From an uncultured Chloroflexota bacterium (lineage in GTDB: Bacteria > Chloroflexota > Dehalococcoidia > UBA2247 > RBG-13-53-26), in NCBI GenBank assembly GCA_937860285.1, contig CALMBS010000507.1, positions 1 to 9,542 on the forward strand: a DNA stretch of 9,542 nt. Reading direction: 5' to 3'. Position numbers and translations under genes: made by a program. Shown here piece after piece: positions 1 through 6,600 of the stretch. The stretch's first letter is position 1. The number at the start of each line of letters is the position of its first letter. The notes below the pieces were generated by a model. The model ran no database searches and was not told the DNA's origin. It saw nothing but the letters and a program-made list of their open reading frames with translations.

Positions 1-3000
1 GTCGTCCAGCTCCAGGATGATGCTGTTGGCGTTCTCCACCAGCTCCCGGTACCTGGCCTCGCTCTCCTGCAGCTTCTTCTGGGCCCGCTGCCGCTGCCGG
101 ATCTCGTCGATAAGGAGCCGGTTGGCCTCCTTCAGCTCGCCGGTGCGCTGCTCCACCCGGGCCTCCAGCTCCGCGTGGGCCTTCAGGATCTGGTCCTCCA
201 TCTGCTTGCGCTCGGTGATGTCGAACTGGGCCCCCACCAACCGCACGGGCCTCAGGTCCGGTCCCCAGACGGGCACGATCCGGCCGTGGCTGCGAATCCA
301 GCGCCAGCCCCCCGCCTTCGTTCGCAGGCGCATCTCCACCTCGTGGTGGTCGGTCTGTCCCTCCTCGTAGGCCTGGACCAGGAAGGCCAGCGCGGGCCGG
401 TCGTCGGCGTGCCACAGGTCCTCGAAGGACTGGTAGGTGGCCGGGAACTCCCCGGGGACATACCCCAGCATGGTGTAGAACCGATCGCTGAAATGCATCT
501 CATCTGTGATCATGTTCCAGTCAAACATGCCGGCGTTGGCCGCCTCCAGGGCCAGCGAAAGCCTCTCCTCGCTGTGCCGCAGCTCCGCCTCCGCCTTCTT
601 GCGCCCAGTGATGATGTTCATGGAGATCAGGGTGGCGCCGCGTCCCTCCCAGTCGATCAGGGCCACGTTGGCCTCGGCCCAGCCCATCTCGCCGGCCTTG
701 TTCAGGAAACGGAACTCGTAGGTGCTCGGGGCCTCCTCGCCCGACTTCCTCCAGGCCGAGTACCTGGTCACCATCTCCCGGTCGTCGGGGTGGACGAAGT
801 CCAGGAACGGCTTGCCCAGGTACTCCTCCGGGGCGTAGCCCGACACCCTGGCGAAGCGGCGGTTGCCGAACCTGACCAGCCCGTCCTGGGTCACGGCGAT
901 GGCCTCGTTGGCGTTCTCCACCACCACGCGGTTCCTCTCCTCCGAGGCCCGCAGGGTCTCCTCCGCCTGCCTCCTCCCGGTCACATCGACTATGGTGCAG
1001 AGGAGGGCGGGCTGGCCCTCGTACTGGGTCTGGATGACCATTCCGCTGACCCAGATCCACCGGCCGTCGGCGGTGCGGGCCCGCACCTCTCCGGGCTGCG
1101 TCGGCCGCCTGTCCTCCAGCGCCCCAACCATGGCGCCCACGGCCGCGTCCCGGGTCTCCGCTTCCACGTACTCCCGGTAGTCGATGCCCACGCATTCCTG
1201 CGGCGACGAGAACCCGAACATCGTGGCCGCGGCCTCGTTGGCCTCCAGCACCCGTCCGGTCTCGCCGCTGATGATCTCCATCCCTACCTGCGTGTTCTCG
1301 AACACCCGGCGGTACTTGGCCTCGCTCTCCTCCAGGGCGCGCCGGGCCCGCCGGCGCTCGGTGACATCGCGCATGTTGACCAGGATGCCATTGACGGCCG
1401 GATCGTCCAGGAGGTTGCTGAGCCGGGCCTCTATGATGCGCCAGGACCCGTCCCGGTGACGGGCGCGCATCTCGGCCAACATCGTCTGGCCCGTGGCCTC
1501 ACACCGCTGCAGGGCCTCGGCCGCCGCCAGCAGGTCATCCGGGTGTACGGGGCCGAAGACGCTCTCGCCCACGCGGTCGGTGTCGGTCTCCAGGAGGCGC
1601 ACCGCCCCGGGGCTGCTGTACTGGACCCGGCCGTCGCGCTCCAGGACCAGGATCCCCTCGGAGCTGGTGTCCAGCAGGGCCCGGAAGTAGTGCTCCCGGC
1701 GCTCCAGCTCCTCCTGCGCCTTCTTGCGCCCGGTGATGATGTCCATCAGGCAGAGGGCCGCGGGTCTGCCGTCCCAGGGCAGAACGGCCACGTTGGCCTC
1801 GGCCCAGCCCACCTCGCCGGTCTTGCTCACGAAACGGAACTCGTAGGTGGATGGGGACTCCTCGCCCGCTACCACCCTGGCGTAGTGACCGGCCAGTCTC
1901 TCGCGATCATCGGGATGAATGAACTCCAGGAAGGAGGCGGCGCCCAGGAACTCCTCGGGACGGTATCCGGAGGCCTGCACGAAACGCCCGTTCCCGTAGA
2001 CGATCCGGCCCTCCTGGAGCACCGCGATGGCCTCGGTGGCGTTATCCACCAGCATGCGGTACTGCTCCTCCCTCTCGTGCAGCTTGATCTCGGCCTCCCT
2101 GGCCTCGGTCACGTCCACCATCGACACCAGCATCGCCGGCCGCCCCTCATACTCGAAGGGCGTGGTCATGGCCGTGGCCCACCTCAGGCGGCCATCGGCT
2201 GTCTTGAACCTGATGGTGGCCACCTTGTCCCACGAGGGCTCGGCGAGGAGCTGGGCCATGTCCCTCACCACCCACTCGCGGTCCTCGGGCGTGATGTAGT
2301 CCATGGGGTCGATGCCCACCAGCTCCTCGGCGGTCTGGCACCCGAAGATGCGGGCCAGGGAACGGTTGGCCAGCACCACCCTCCCGGTCTGCGCATCGAT
2401 GACCTCCATGCCCAGCAGCGTGTGCTGGAACAGGTCCCGGTACTTCTCCTCCGATTCGTGAAGCCTCCGCTCGGCCTCGCCGGCCGCGGTGGTGTCCATG
2501 ACGCTGACCAGAATGGCGGAGTGGCCGTCGTGCTCCAGGGACGTGCCCGAGCCGGTGACAGTGAGGTCCCGCCCATCCTGGGTCTTGACCCTCATGTTCA
2601 CCATCTGGCGCTTCCCGGGATCGGTGACCAGCTCGGCCATCTGCCGGCCCACCCACTCCCGCTCCTCCGCCCTCACGAAGCCCAGCGCATTCACGCCCTC
2701 CATCTCCGACGCTGACCGGAACCCGAACATCCCGGCCATGGCACCGTTGCCCAGCACCACCTGCCCAGAGGTCTCCTCCAGCACCGCCATGCCGACCACG
2801 GCCTCGTCGAACAGCTGCCGGTACCGGGCCTCGCTGGCCGCCAGCGCATCCATGGCTTCCGCCGATTTCCTCCGGGCCGTGATGTCCCGGGCAACGCCAT
2901 GGAAGCCGGTGGCCTTCCCGCCGGCATCCCGCAGGCAGCTGATGTGGTTCTCCATCCAGATAGTCCCGCCGTCCTTGCGGTAGTACTCCATCTCCAGCCG

Positions 3001-3615
3001 CAGCGTCCGGTGCGGGTCGGCCCCGGGGTCCCCTTCCAGTGCCAGGTACTCGTCGACCGCCGCACCTACCCGGGCCACGGACTCGGGGGTCATCTGCTCC
3101 GCCAGGTCCTGCTCCATCCGCTCATCCACGCTGAACCCCAGGACCCTCTCCACCGAGGGGCTGACGTAGGCCGTATTGAGATCGACATCCGATATCCAGA
3201 TCACGTCGCTGGCGCTCTCCACGGCCAGGCGATACTTCACCTCCAATGCCCGCATCGGGGCCTCCGCCCGCCTCCGGGCGGTCACATCCGATATGAGAAT
3301 GGCCAGCCGGTCGCCCACCCGGAACGTGCGGGTGACGACCTCCGCTTCCTGGCCGCCCGGCAGCACCAGCGACTCCTCGGCCACGAACCGGTCCCCCGTC
3401 TCCAGCACCCCGGCGTACCGCTCTCGGCGCTCCCTGTCCACCGCCAGGTCCGCCAGGTTCCGGCCGACAACGTCCCCTCTGGTCAGGTCCGCCCCGAAGT
3501 AGCGCAGCGCGCCTTCATCCAGATCGAGCACGGTCAGACCCGAGTCGCACATGACGAAGGCGTCAACGTCCTCGGAGCGCGGCGACGGTGCAATGCGCTC
3601 GCCATTCTCGCTCAT
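1..3615 (-). CDS. Multi-PAS sensor/signalling protein, C-terminus beyond window
   Basis: The frame is open without a stop from the ATG at 3615 to base 1, giving 1205 residues and no C-terminal end. I count nine complete PAS/PAC units and the start of a tenth, at about residues 14-118 (degenerate), 126-250, 261-376, 386-505, 516-630, 640-755, 766-885, 896-1008, 1015-1137 and 1186 onward. Most end in a PAC-type motif such as DVTERRR, DITERK or IITGRKK. A coiled-coil-like linker (about 1146-1185) precedes PAS10. No membrane span or signal peptide is visible, so it should be cytoplasmic. PAS domains bind small ligands or cofactors and pass signals to an output domain. The output (histidine kinase, GGDEF or other) lies outside the window, so the enzyme class is unknown. 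PAS4-5 and PAS7-8 look like a block duplication about 375 residues apart. A GGGAGG-type ribosome site lies just before the ATG. Confidence 0.93.
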   Translation of the reverse strand, partial: MSENGERIAPSPRSEDVDAFVMCDSGLTVLDLDEGALRYFGADLTRGDVVGRNLADLAVDRERRERYAGVLETGDRFVAEESLVLPGGQEAEVVTRTFRVGDRLAILISDVTARRRAEAPMRALEVKYRLAVESASDVIWISDVDLNTAYVSPSVERVLGFSVDERMEQDLAEQMTPESVARVGAAVDEYLALEGDPGADPHRTLRLEMEYYRKDGGTIWMENHISCLRDAGGKATGFHGVARDITARRKSAEAMDALAASEARYRQLFDEAVVGMAVLEETSGQVVLGNGAMAGMFGFRSASEMEGVNALGFVRAEEREWVGRQMAELVTDPGKRQMVNMRVKTQDGRDLTVTGSGTSLEHDGHSAILVSVMDTTAAGEAERRLHESEEKYRDLFQHTLLGMEVIDAQTGRVVLANRSLARIFGCQTAEELVGIDPMDYITPEDREWVVRDMAQLLAEPSWDKVATIRFKTADGRLRWATAMTTPFEYEGRPAMLVSMVDVTEAREAEIKLHEREEQYRMLVDNATEAIAVLQEGRIVYGNGRFVQASGYRPEEFLGAASFLEFIHPDDRERLAGHYARVVAGEESPSTYEFRFVSKTGEVGWAEANVAVLPWDGRPAALCLMDIITGRKKAQEELERREHYFRALLDTSSEGILVLERDGRVQYSSPGAVRLLETDTDRVGESVFGPVHPDDLLAAAEALQRCEATGQTMLAEMRARHRDGSWRIIEARLSNLLDDPAVNGILVNMRDVTERRRARRALEESEAKYRRVFENTQVGMEIISGETGRVLEANEAAATMFGFSSPQECVGIDYREYVEAETRDAAVGAMVGALEDRRPTQPGEVRARTADGRWIWVSGMVIQTQYEGQPALLCTIVDVTGRRQAEETLRASEERNRVVVENANEAIAVTQDGLVRFGNRRFARVSGYAPEEYLGKPFLDFVHPDDREMVTRYSAWRKSGEEAPSTYEFRFLNKAGEMGWAEANVALIDWEGRGATLISMNIITGRKKAEAELRHSEERLSLALEAANAGMFDWNMITDEMHFSDRFYTMLGYVPGEFPATYQSFEDLWHADDRPALAFLVQAYEEGQTDHHEVEMRLRTKAGGWRWIRSHGRIVPVWGPDLRPVRLVGAQFDITERKQMEDQILKAHAELEARVEQRTGELKEANRLLIDEIRQRQRAQKKLQESEARYRELVENANSIILELDD

Positions 3616-3722
3616 GTCTCCCTCCCCCCCGGTTAGCTCCCGGTAAGCGTGCGACGCATGACAGGAGCATTCTATCATGGAGTGGCAAGCCGCCCCTCGT
3701 GCGCCGGGAAAGGGCCCCGGGC

Positions 3723-4616
3723 CTAGCGGGGCGGCACGACATGGGCGAGGGCGATGATGCGGCGGAGATTGCCCCCGGCGATCTCATCGCGCTCGGCTTC
3801 GGGCACCGGCAGGCGCCGGATCTGCTTCAGTATCCGGCCGTGGTCATACCCCCCATCCCTGTCCGGGCAGAGGTACGGGCCGTCGGTGGCGTACAGGCAC
3901 CTCCCGGCCCCCAGCGCCTGCACCGCCCGCCGGCGCAGCCCCTCGTCCAGGTGGGGACCGGACAGGTCCACCAGCACGTTGATCCTGGTCCGGGCGTACT
4001 CCCACAGCTCCCCGTAGTACGGCACGCCGGCGTGGGCGTACACCAGGTTGAGGCCGGGAAAGCGCTGCGGCAGCCAGCGGTAGTCACCGGTGTCGGGGTC
4101 CGGCCCCAGGGAAAGCAGCAGAGGCCACCCCCTGGAGCGGCAGAAGTCGGCCACGCCGGCCAGCATGGTCACCGGGTACCGGTGCCAGAAGGGATGGGCC
4201 TTCACGCCGATCCAGCCCGGATATCGCGCCCACCTTTCGGCCTCGGCGACGGGATCGCCGGCGCGGGGGTTCACGAACACCCATCCGCAGAACCGGTCCG
4301 GATGCCGCCGCATCACCCGGTCCACACTGCGGTTGTCAGGCTGCGGGTAGATCCGGCGCGCCGAGAGGAGCATGTGGAACCGGCCGTCGCTCCTTACCAT
4401 GGACCGGTAGAGCAGCCGTCCCACAGGACGCAACCGGCCGGCCAGGGCCATCCGCACCACACCCGCCAGCGCCCGGGGCAGGACACCCTGGGGCAGAGGA
4501 TCGACCATGGCCGCGATGAGCGCGATCCGGTCTATGCCGTGGCGGCCCATCTGGTCGAGGAGCCGGTCAACGGTCTCCAGACGCTCGTCGAGATGGTAAT
4601 GGGCGTCGATGACCAT
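3723..4616 (-). CDS. Amidohydrolase family 2 (TIM-barrel metal-dependent hydrolase)
   Basis: This 297-residue protein has the Amidohydro_2 layout: an N-terminal metal motif DAHYH (His6, His8), a VKAHP segment (His141), a late strand YAHAG (His195) and a C-terminal YATDGPY (Asp245). The length fits the family, which includes decarboxylases such as ACMSD and various hydrolases; the substrate cannot be told from the sequence. The strand where relatives usually carry a metal His (typically pvliH.G) reads WPLLLSLGP, with Ser169 at about that place, so one ligand may be lost or supplied elsewhere. The start ATG has a GGGGAGG ribosome site upstream. The gene ends 107 bases before the PAS gene on the same strand and faces away from the DUF1232 gene. 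There is no signal peptide, so it is probably cytoplasmic. Family assignment is firm; function is open. Confidence 0.88.
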   Translation of the reverse strand: MVIDAHYHLDERLETVDRLLDQMGRHGIDRIALIAAMVDPLPQGVLPRALAGVVRMALAGRLRPVGRLLYRSMVRSDGRFHMLLSARRIYPQPDNRSVDRVMRRHPDRFCGWVFVNPRAGDPVAEAERWARYPGWIGVKAHPFWHRYPVTMLAGVADFCRSRGWPLLLSLGPDPDTGDYRWLPQRFPGLNLVYAHAGVPYYGELWEYARTRINVLVDLSGPHLDEGLRRRAVQALGAGRCLYATDGPYLCPDRDGGYDHGRILKQIRRLPVPEAERDEIAGGNLRRIIALAHVVPPR

Positions 4617-4656
4617 CCGCCGCCTCCCCCCTGAGAGCTGCCCCGGCCGGCAGTCC

Positions 4657-4686
4657 TTGACAGCCGGGGACGGTCCAGATGATGAT
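4657..4686 (+). promoter_or_regulatory. Candidate sigma-70 promoter for the DUF1232 gene
   Basis: A perfect -35 hexamer TTGACA (4657-4662) is followed after 18 bases by GATGAT (4681-4686), which matches TATAAT at 4 of 6 positions. The predicted transcript would begin near 4693, almost at the AGGA ribosome site of the GTG start at 4702, so the leader would be very short. The -10 is weak. This is inference from motif and spacing only. Confidence 0.35.
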
Positions 4687-4701
4687 ACGGTCAGGACCGC
4701 T

Positions 4702-5124
4702 GTGCCGGAGCATGGAACGATCGACAGTCTGAAGCGGCAGGCCGAATCCCTGAAGGCCGACGCCCACCTTCTCTACCTGGCCTGGCGCCACCCCGGGACA
4801 CCGTGGTACGCCAAGGCGGTGCTGGTGGGCATCCTGGCCTACGCCGTCAGCCCGGTGGAGCTGCTCCCGGACTTCATCCCGGTCATCGGGCTCCTCGATG
4901 ACATAGTCGTGGTCCGGCTGGGCATGGCCCTGGCCCTGAGGCTGGTCCCGGCGGAGGTCATGGCCGAGTGCCGCGACAGGGCCCGCAACTCGTCGGGGCT
5001 GCGCCTGCCCGACAGGAAATGGTGCCTGGTCCCCGCCGCCATCCTGGCCGCCGGCTGCTTCGCGGTCTGCCTGGCCATCGCCCTCATGGTCACCCTGATC
5101 GTCCTGCTGGTAGTCCGCTCGTGA
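4702..5124 (+). CDS. DUF1232 / YkvA-like membrane protein
   Basis: The core segment AYAVSPVELLPDFIPVIGLLDD is the DUF1232 (YkvA-like) signature, here at about residues 46-67 of a 140-residue product. A hydrophobic stretch surrounds it, and a second long hydrophobic segment (about residues 107-138, ending in LLVVRS) makes a C-terminal membrane anchor, so it is probably an inner-membrane protein. The biochemical role of this family is not established. I chose GTG at 4702, with AGGA five bases upstream. The alternative ATG at 4609 would give 171 residues, but it overlaps the start of the divergent amidohydrolase gene, and the added N-terminus looks non-coding (proline- and acid-rich, covering the candidate TTGACA promoter). 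The 3' end converges on yajC with only 10 bases between the stop codons and no room for a terminator. Confidence 0.85.
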   Translation: MPEHGTIDSLKRQAESLKADAHLLYLAWRHPGTPWYAKAVLVGILAYAVSPVELLPDFIPVIGLLDDIVVVRLGMALALRLVPAEVMAECRDRARNSSGLRLPDRKWCLVPAAILAAGCFAVCLAIALMVTLIVLLVVRS

Positions 5125-5134
5125 CCGGACGGCG

Positions 5135-5518
5135 CTACTGCGGCCCGGCCTTGTCCCCCTCGTCCCCGCCACCGGACTTCTCATCCTTCTCCGCCTGGCC
5201 ATCCTCTGCCGCCTCGCCCTCCTCCACCTCATCCTCCTCCGCCTCCTCCGGCGCCTCCTCCGCCTCCAGCCCGGCGATGCTGGCCCTGGAGACCTTCATC
5301 CTGGCCCCGTCCTCGAGCTTGAGCACCATGGTCTCTTCGCCAACGCTGTCGATCTCCCCGTAGATGCCGGCCATGGTGATCACCCGGGTGCCGGGCTTGA
5401 GCTCCTTCATCATGGCCTCATGCTCCTTCACCTTCTTGCGCTGCGGCCTGATCATGAGGAAGTACCACGCGCCGAGCATGAGCGCCACCAGACCCACCCA
5501 GTACAGTATTGAAGCCAT
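5135..5518 (-). CDS. yajC: YajC-like preprotein translocase accessory subunit
   Basis: This 127-residue protein has the YajC architecture: one N-terminal membrane helix (about residues 4-23), then the signature MIRPQRKK (22-29), then a small domain with LKPGTRVITMAGIYGEI and KVSRASI. YajC associates with SecDF at the bacterial membrane and assists Sec-dependent export. The tail from about residue 84 is an unusually long, strongly acidic low-complexity extension (runs of E, D, A and G, ending GPQ). The usual partners secD and secF are not beside it here; the gene stands alone and converges on the DUF1232 gene. A GGGGGAGGG ribosome site lies about ten bases before the ATG. A weak promoter-like pair, TTGCGT (5563-5568) and TAGCAT (5540-5545) with 17-base spacing, lies upstream on the minus strand. 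Family call is firm. Confidence 0.93.
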   Translation of the reverse strand: MASILYWVGLVALMLGAWYFLMIRPQRKKVKEHEAMMKELKPGTRVITMAGIYGEIDSVGEETMVLKLEDGARMKVSRASIAGLEAEEAPEEAEEDEVEEGEAAEDGQAEKDEKSGGGDEGDKAGPQ

Positions 5519-5583
5519 ATTGACTGGCCCTCCCCCACTATGCTAGGCCATCCGGACCCGGGACGCAACGTGGCGAGCTGACG

Positions 5584-5609
5584 CCTGGCCCGGCCCGGCC
5601 CGGGCCAGG
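5584..5609. repeat. GC-rich hairpin at outer edge of left inverted repeat
   Basis: CCTGGCCCGG (5584-5593) pairs perfectly with CCGGGCCAGG (5600-5609) around a six-base loop. On the plus strand it is followed seven bases later by TTTTT (5617-5621), but no plus-strand gene ends here, so a terminator role is not obvious. A different GC-rich hairpin occupies the equivalent outer position beside the right repeat copy. Confidence 0.7.
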
Positions 5610-5671
5610 ACTATCCTTTTTGGCCCAACGGGACGCATTGCTTCAATACACGTGTTACCGAAATCGGCGGC
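5608..5671 (-). repeat. Left copy of 64-bp inverted repeat
   Basis: Read on the minus strand it begins GCCGCCGATTTCGGTAACAC, continues with a GTATTGA segment and a GCAATGCGT segment, and ends GTTGGGCCAAAAAGGATAGT followed by CC. Compared with the right copy, 56 of 64 positions agree without gaps. The differences are two bases after TAACAC, single A/G, T/C and C/T changes, and a three-base block. Confidence 0.9.
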
Positions 5672-5702
5672 ATGAAGGCTACCGAGATCGGAGGCAGCGA
5701 AG
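5654..5702. repeat. Imperfect tandem pair of 24/25-mers
   Basis: GTTACCGAAATCGGCGGCAT plus GAAG (5654-5677) is followed directly by GCTACCGAGATCGGAGGCAG plus CGAAG (5678-5702). The first copy overlaps the inner end of the left inverted repeat, so the inner end sequence has been partly duplicated into the element. Confidence 0.75.
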
Positions 5703-5784
5703 CGCTGGCAACCTCAAGCGGCGGTGGGACCTGGCGGGACGAGGTCACCTACAGTGAAGGCGGCCAATGAGGCCACGATGCCGC

Positions 5785-5814
5785 TTCGGTAACACGCCTT
5801 TTGACGCAACGCGT
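5785..5814 (+). repeat. Third, partial copy of the inverted-repeat sequence
   Basis: TTCGGTAACAC, a short variable spacer, TTGA and GCAACGCGT occur in the same order and spacing as in the right copy (6609-6638), with about 25 of 30 positions identical. It has the same orientation as the right copy and is inverted relative to the left copy, so it could also pair with 5651-5671 to form a stem closing a loop of about 110 bases. Confidence 0.75.
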
Positions 5815-5868
5815 ACTGCGCGGCATCCGAAGACATGCACAGGGGCCGGGCACCCGAATAGGACCTCC

Positions 5869-5897
5869 GCGGCCGCCCGGCACTCGGGTGCGGCCGC
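5869..5897. other. Strong GC hairpin inside the element
   Basis: GCGGCCGC (5869-5876) pairs with a second GCGGCCGC (5890-5897). A further CCG/CGG pairing in the loop is interrupted by a small bulge. Together with the hairpin at 5965-5987 it makes this non-coding part highly structured. No gene explains it. Confidence 0.55.
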
Positions 5898-5964
5898 CGC
5901 TCTTGGACCCTCTGCGGAGCCGGGCCGCGCCATCGGGAAGGGCCGGCACGCCTGGGTGTCGCCA

Positions 5965-5987
5965 GCCCGGCGGGCCAGCCGCCGGGC
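5965..5987 (-). terminator. Terminator-like hairpin after the small orphan gene
   Basis: GCCCGGCGG (5965-5973) pairs perfectly with CCGCCGGGC (5979-5987) around five bases. Outer GCCA/TGGC pairing can extend the stem across a two-base bulge. In the minus-strand direction it begins five bases after the stop codon of the 5993-6319 gene, the right place for a terminator, but no T-run follows. Confidence 0.45.
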
Positions 5988-5992
5988 ACTGG

Positions 5993-6319
5993 CTACGGCC
6001 GGGCCTCAGCGACTGGCCGCTCGCTGCGGCCGGCCCTGACGGCAACGTGCTCCCGGCGGATATTGAGCCTCGCCGCTATCTCGCTGGCGAACTTCTCGGC
6101 GTCCTGCCTCCTCTCGAAGGTCATGAGAGGTATGCCGTGCCTCTCTTCAGCCTCTCCCCCGAAGCGCGAGATGCGCTTCCTGATGAACTCAGCCAGGTCC
6201 GCATTCCCCCTGGGGCCGAGGTTCCTGGTAACGCGGACCTCGTAGAAGCCCCGGGACCTCGGGCTGAGGCCCTCCCTGGGCGCGAACTTCCTTATCCTGG
6301 CCTCTACGTGCTGGTACAT
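5993..6319 (-). CDS. Small basic orphan protein (108 aa), cargo of the repeat-bounded region
   Basis: I do not recognise a family. ATG at 6319 is preceded by a very good ribosome site (AAAGGAG seven bases upstream), so I prefer it to the upstream ATG at 6370, which would give 125 residues. Codon use is ordinary for the window (mostly G/C third positions, many AGG Arg codons), which supports real coding. The protein is soluble and arginine-rich. From its pattern I would guess an alpha/beta fold: strand FYEVRVTR (25-31), helix ADLAEFIRKRISRF (40-53), strand IPLMTF (63-68), helix AEKFASEIAARL (74-85), strand HVAVRAG (91-97), then a disordered-looking tail. This order resembles a ferredoxin-like or small nucleic-acid-binding domain, but that is only a guess. 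It is the only gene inside the inverted repeats, with a promoter-like site upstream and a hairpin after its stop. Confidence 0.75.
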   Translation of the reverse strand: MYQHVEARIRKFAPREGLSPRSRGFYEVRVTRNLGPRGNADLAEFIRKRISRFGGEAEERHGIPLMTFERRQDAEKFASEIAARLNIRREHVAVRAGRSERPVAEARP

Positions 6320-6418
6320 GTCACACTCCTTTCCCCGGCAATGCGGCGGCCTCAGAACGACGGGCGCCATGCATGGGCAGCTACTCCGGGGACCGGTGGG
6401 GGCGGGGGATTCACCCTC

Positions 6419-6447
6419 ATGATAGCACCACCGTCAACGGACGCCAA
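6419..6447 (-). promoter_or_regulatory. Candidate promoter for the small orphan gene
   Basis: On the minus strand TTGGCG (6447-6442, 4 of 6 to TTGACA) is followed after exactly 17 bases by TATCAT (6424-6419, 5 of 6 to TATAAT). This would start a transcript near 6412, leaving a leader of about 90 bases before the ATG at 6319. It lies between the gene and the tandem repeats. Confidence 0.45.
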
Positions 6448-6450
6448 TCG

Positions 6451-6476
6451 GGTTCCGACCCCGGGTTCCGACCCCG
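6451..6476. repeat. Tandem duplicate of a 13-mer
   Basis: GGTTCCGACCCCG occurs twice in direct succession (6451-6463, 6464-6476), four bases before the block of 22-mers. Confidence 0.85.
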
Positions 6477-6480
6477 GATT

Positions 6481-6590
6481 GAGCTGGCCTGCGGCCGGGC
6501 GTGACCTGGCCCGCGGCCGGGCCTGAGCTCGCCTGCGGCCGGGCGTGACCTGGCCCGTGGCCGGGCCTGAGCTCGCCTGCGGCCGGGCGT
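6481..6590. repeat. Five tandem 22-mers of two alternating types
   Basis: Copies start at 6481, 6503, 6525, 6547 and 6569. Type A begins GAGCT(G/C)GCCTGCGGCCGGGC and ends GT; type B begins GACCTGGCCCG(C/T)GGCCGGGC and ends CT; the order is A-B-A-B-A. A decayed sixth unit (GAACAAGCCTGCCGCC) runs into the right inverted repeat. There are no spacers, so this is not a CRISPR array. The unit length is not a multiple of three, which argues against a protein repeat. Each unit contains the self-complementary core CGGCCG or TGGCCG. Confidence 0.92.
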
Positions 6591-6600
6591 GAACAAGCCT

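Noticed and set aside
175..2715. An 846-codon open frame on the plus strand
   Set aside because: It lies codon-for-codon opposite the PAS gene; it stays open because the real gene hardly uses TTA, CTA or TCA. It has no ribosome site and no known domain, while the minus strand gives clear PAS repeats.
5714..5989. A 91-codon minus-strand frame downstream of the orphan gene
   Set aside because: It has no ribosome site, is of low complexity, and overlaps hairpins and the partial repeat copy.
6481..6590. CRISPR array
   Set aside because: The 22-mers are contiguous with no spacers, and no cas gene is near.
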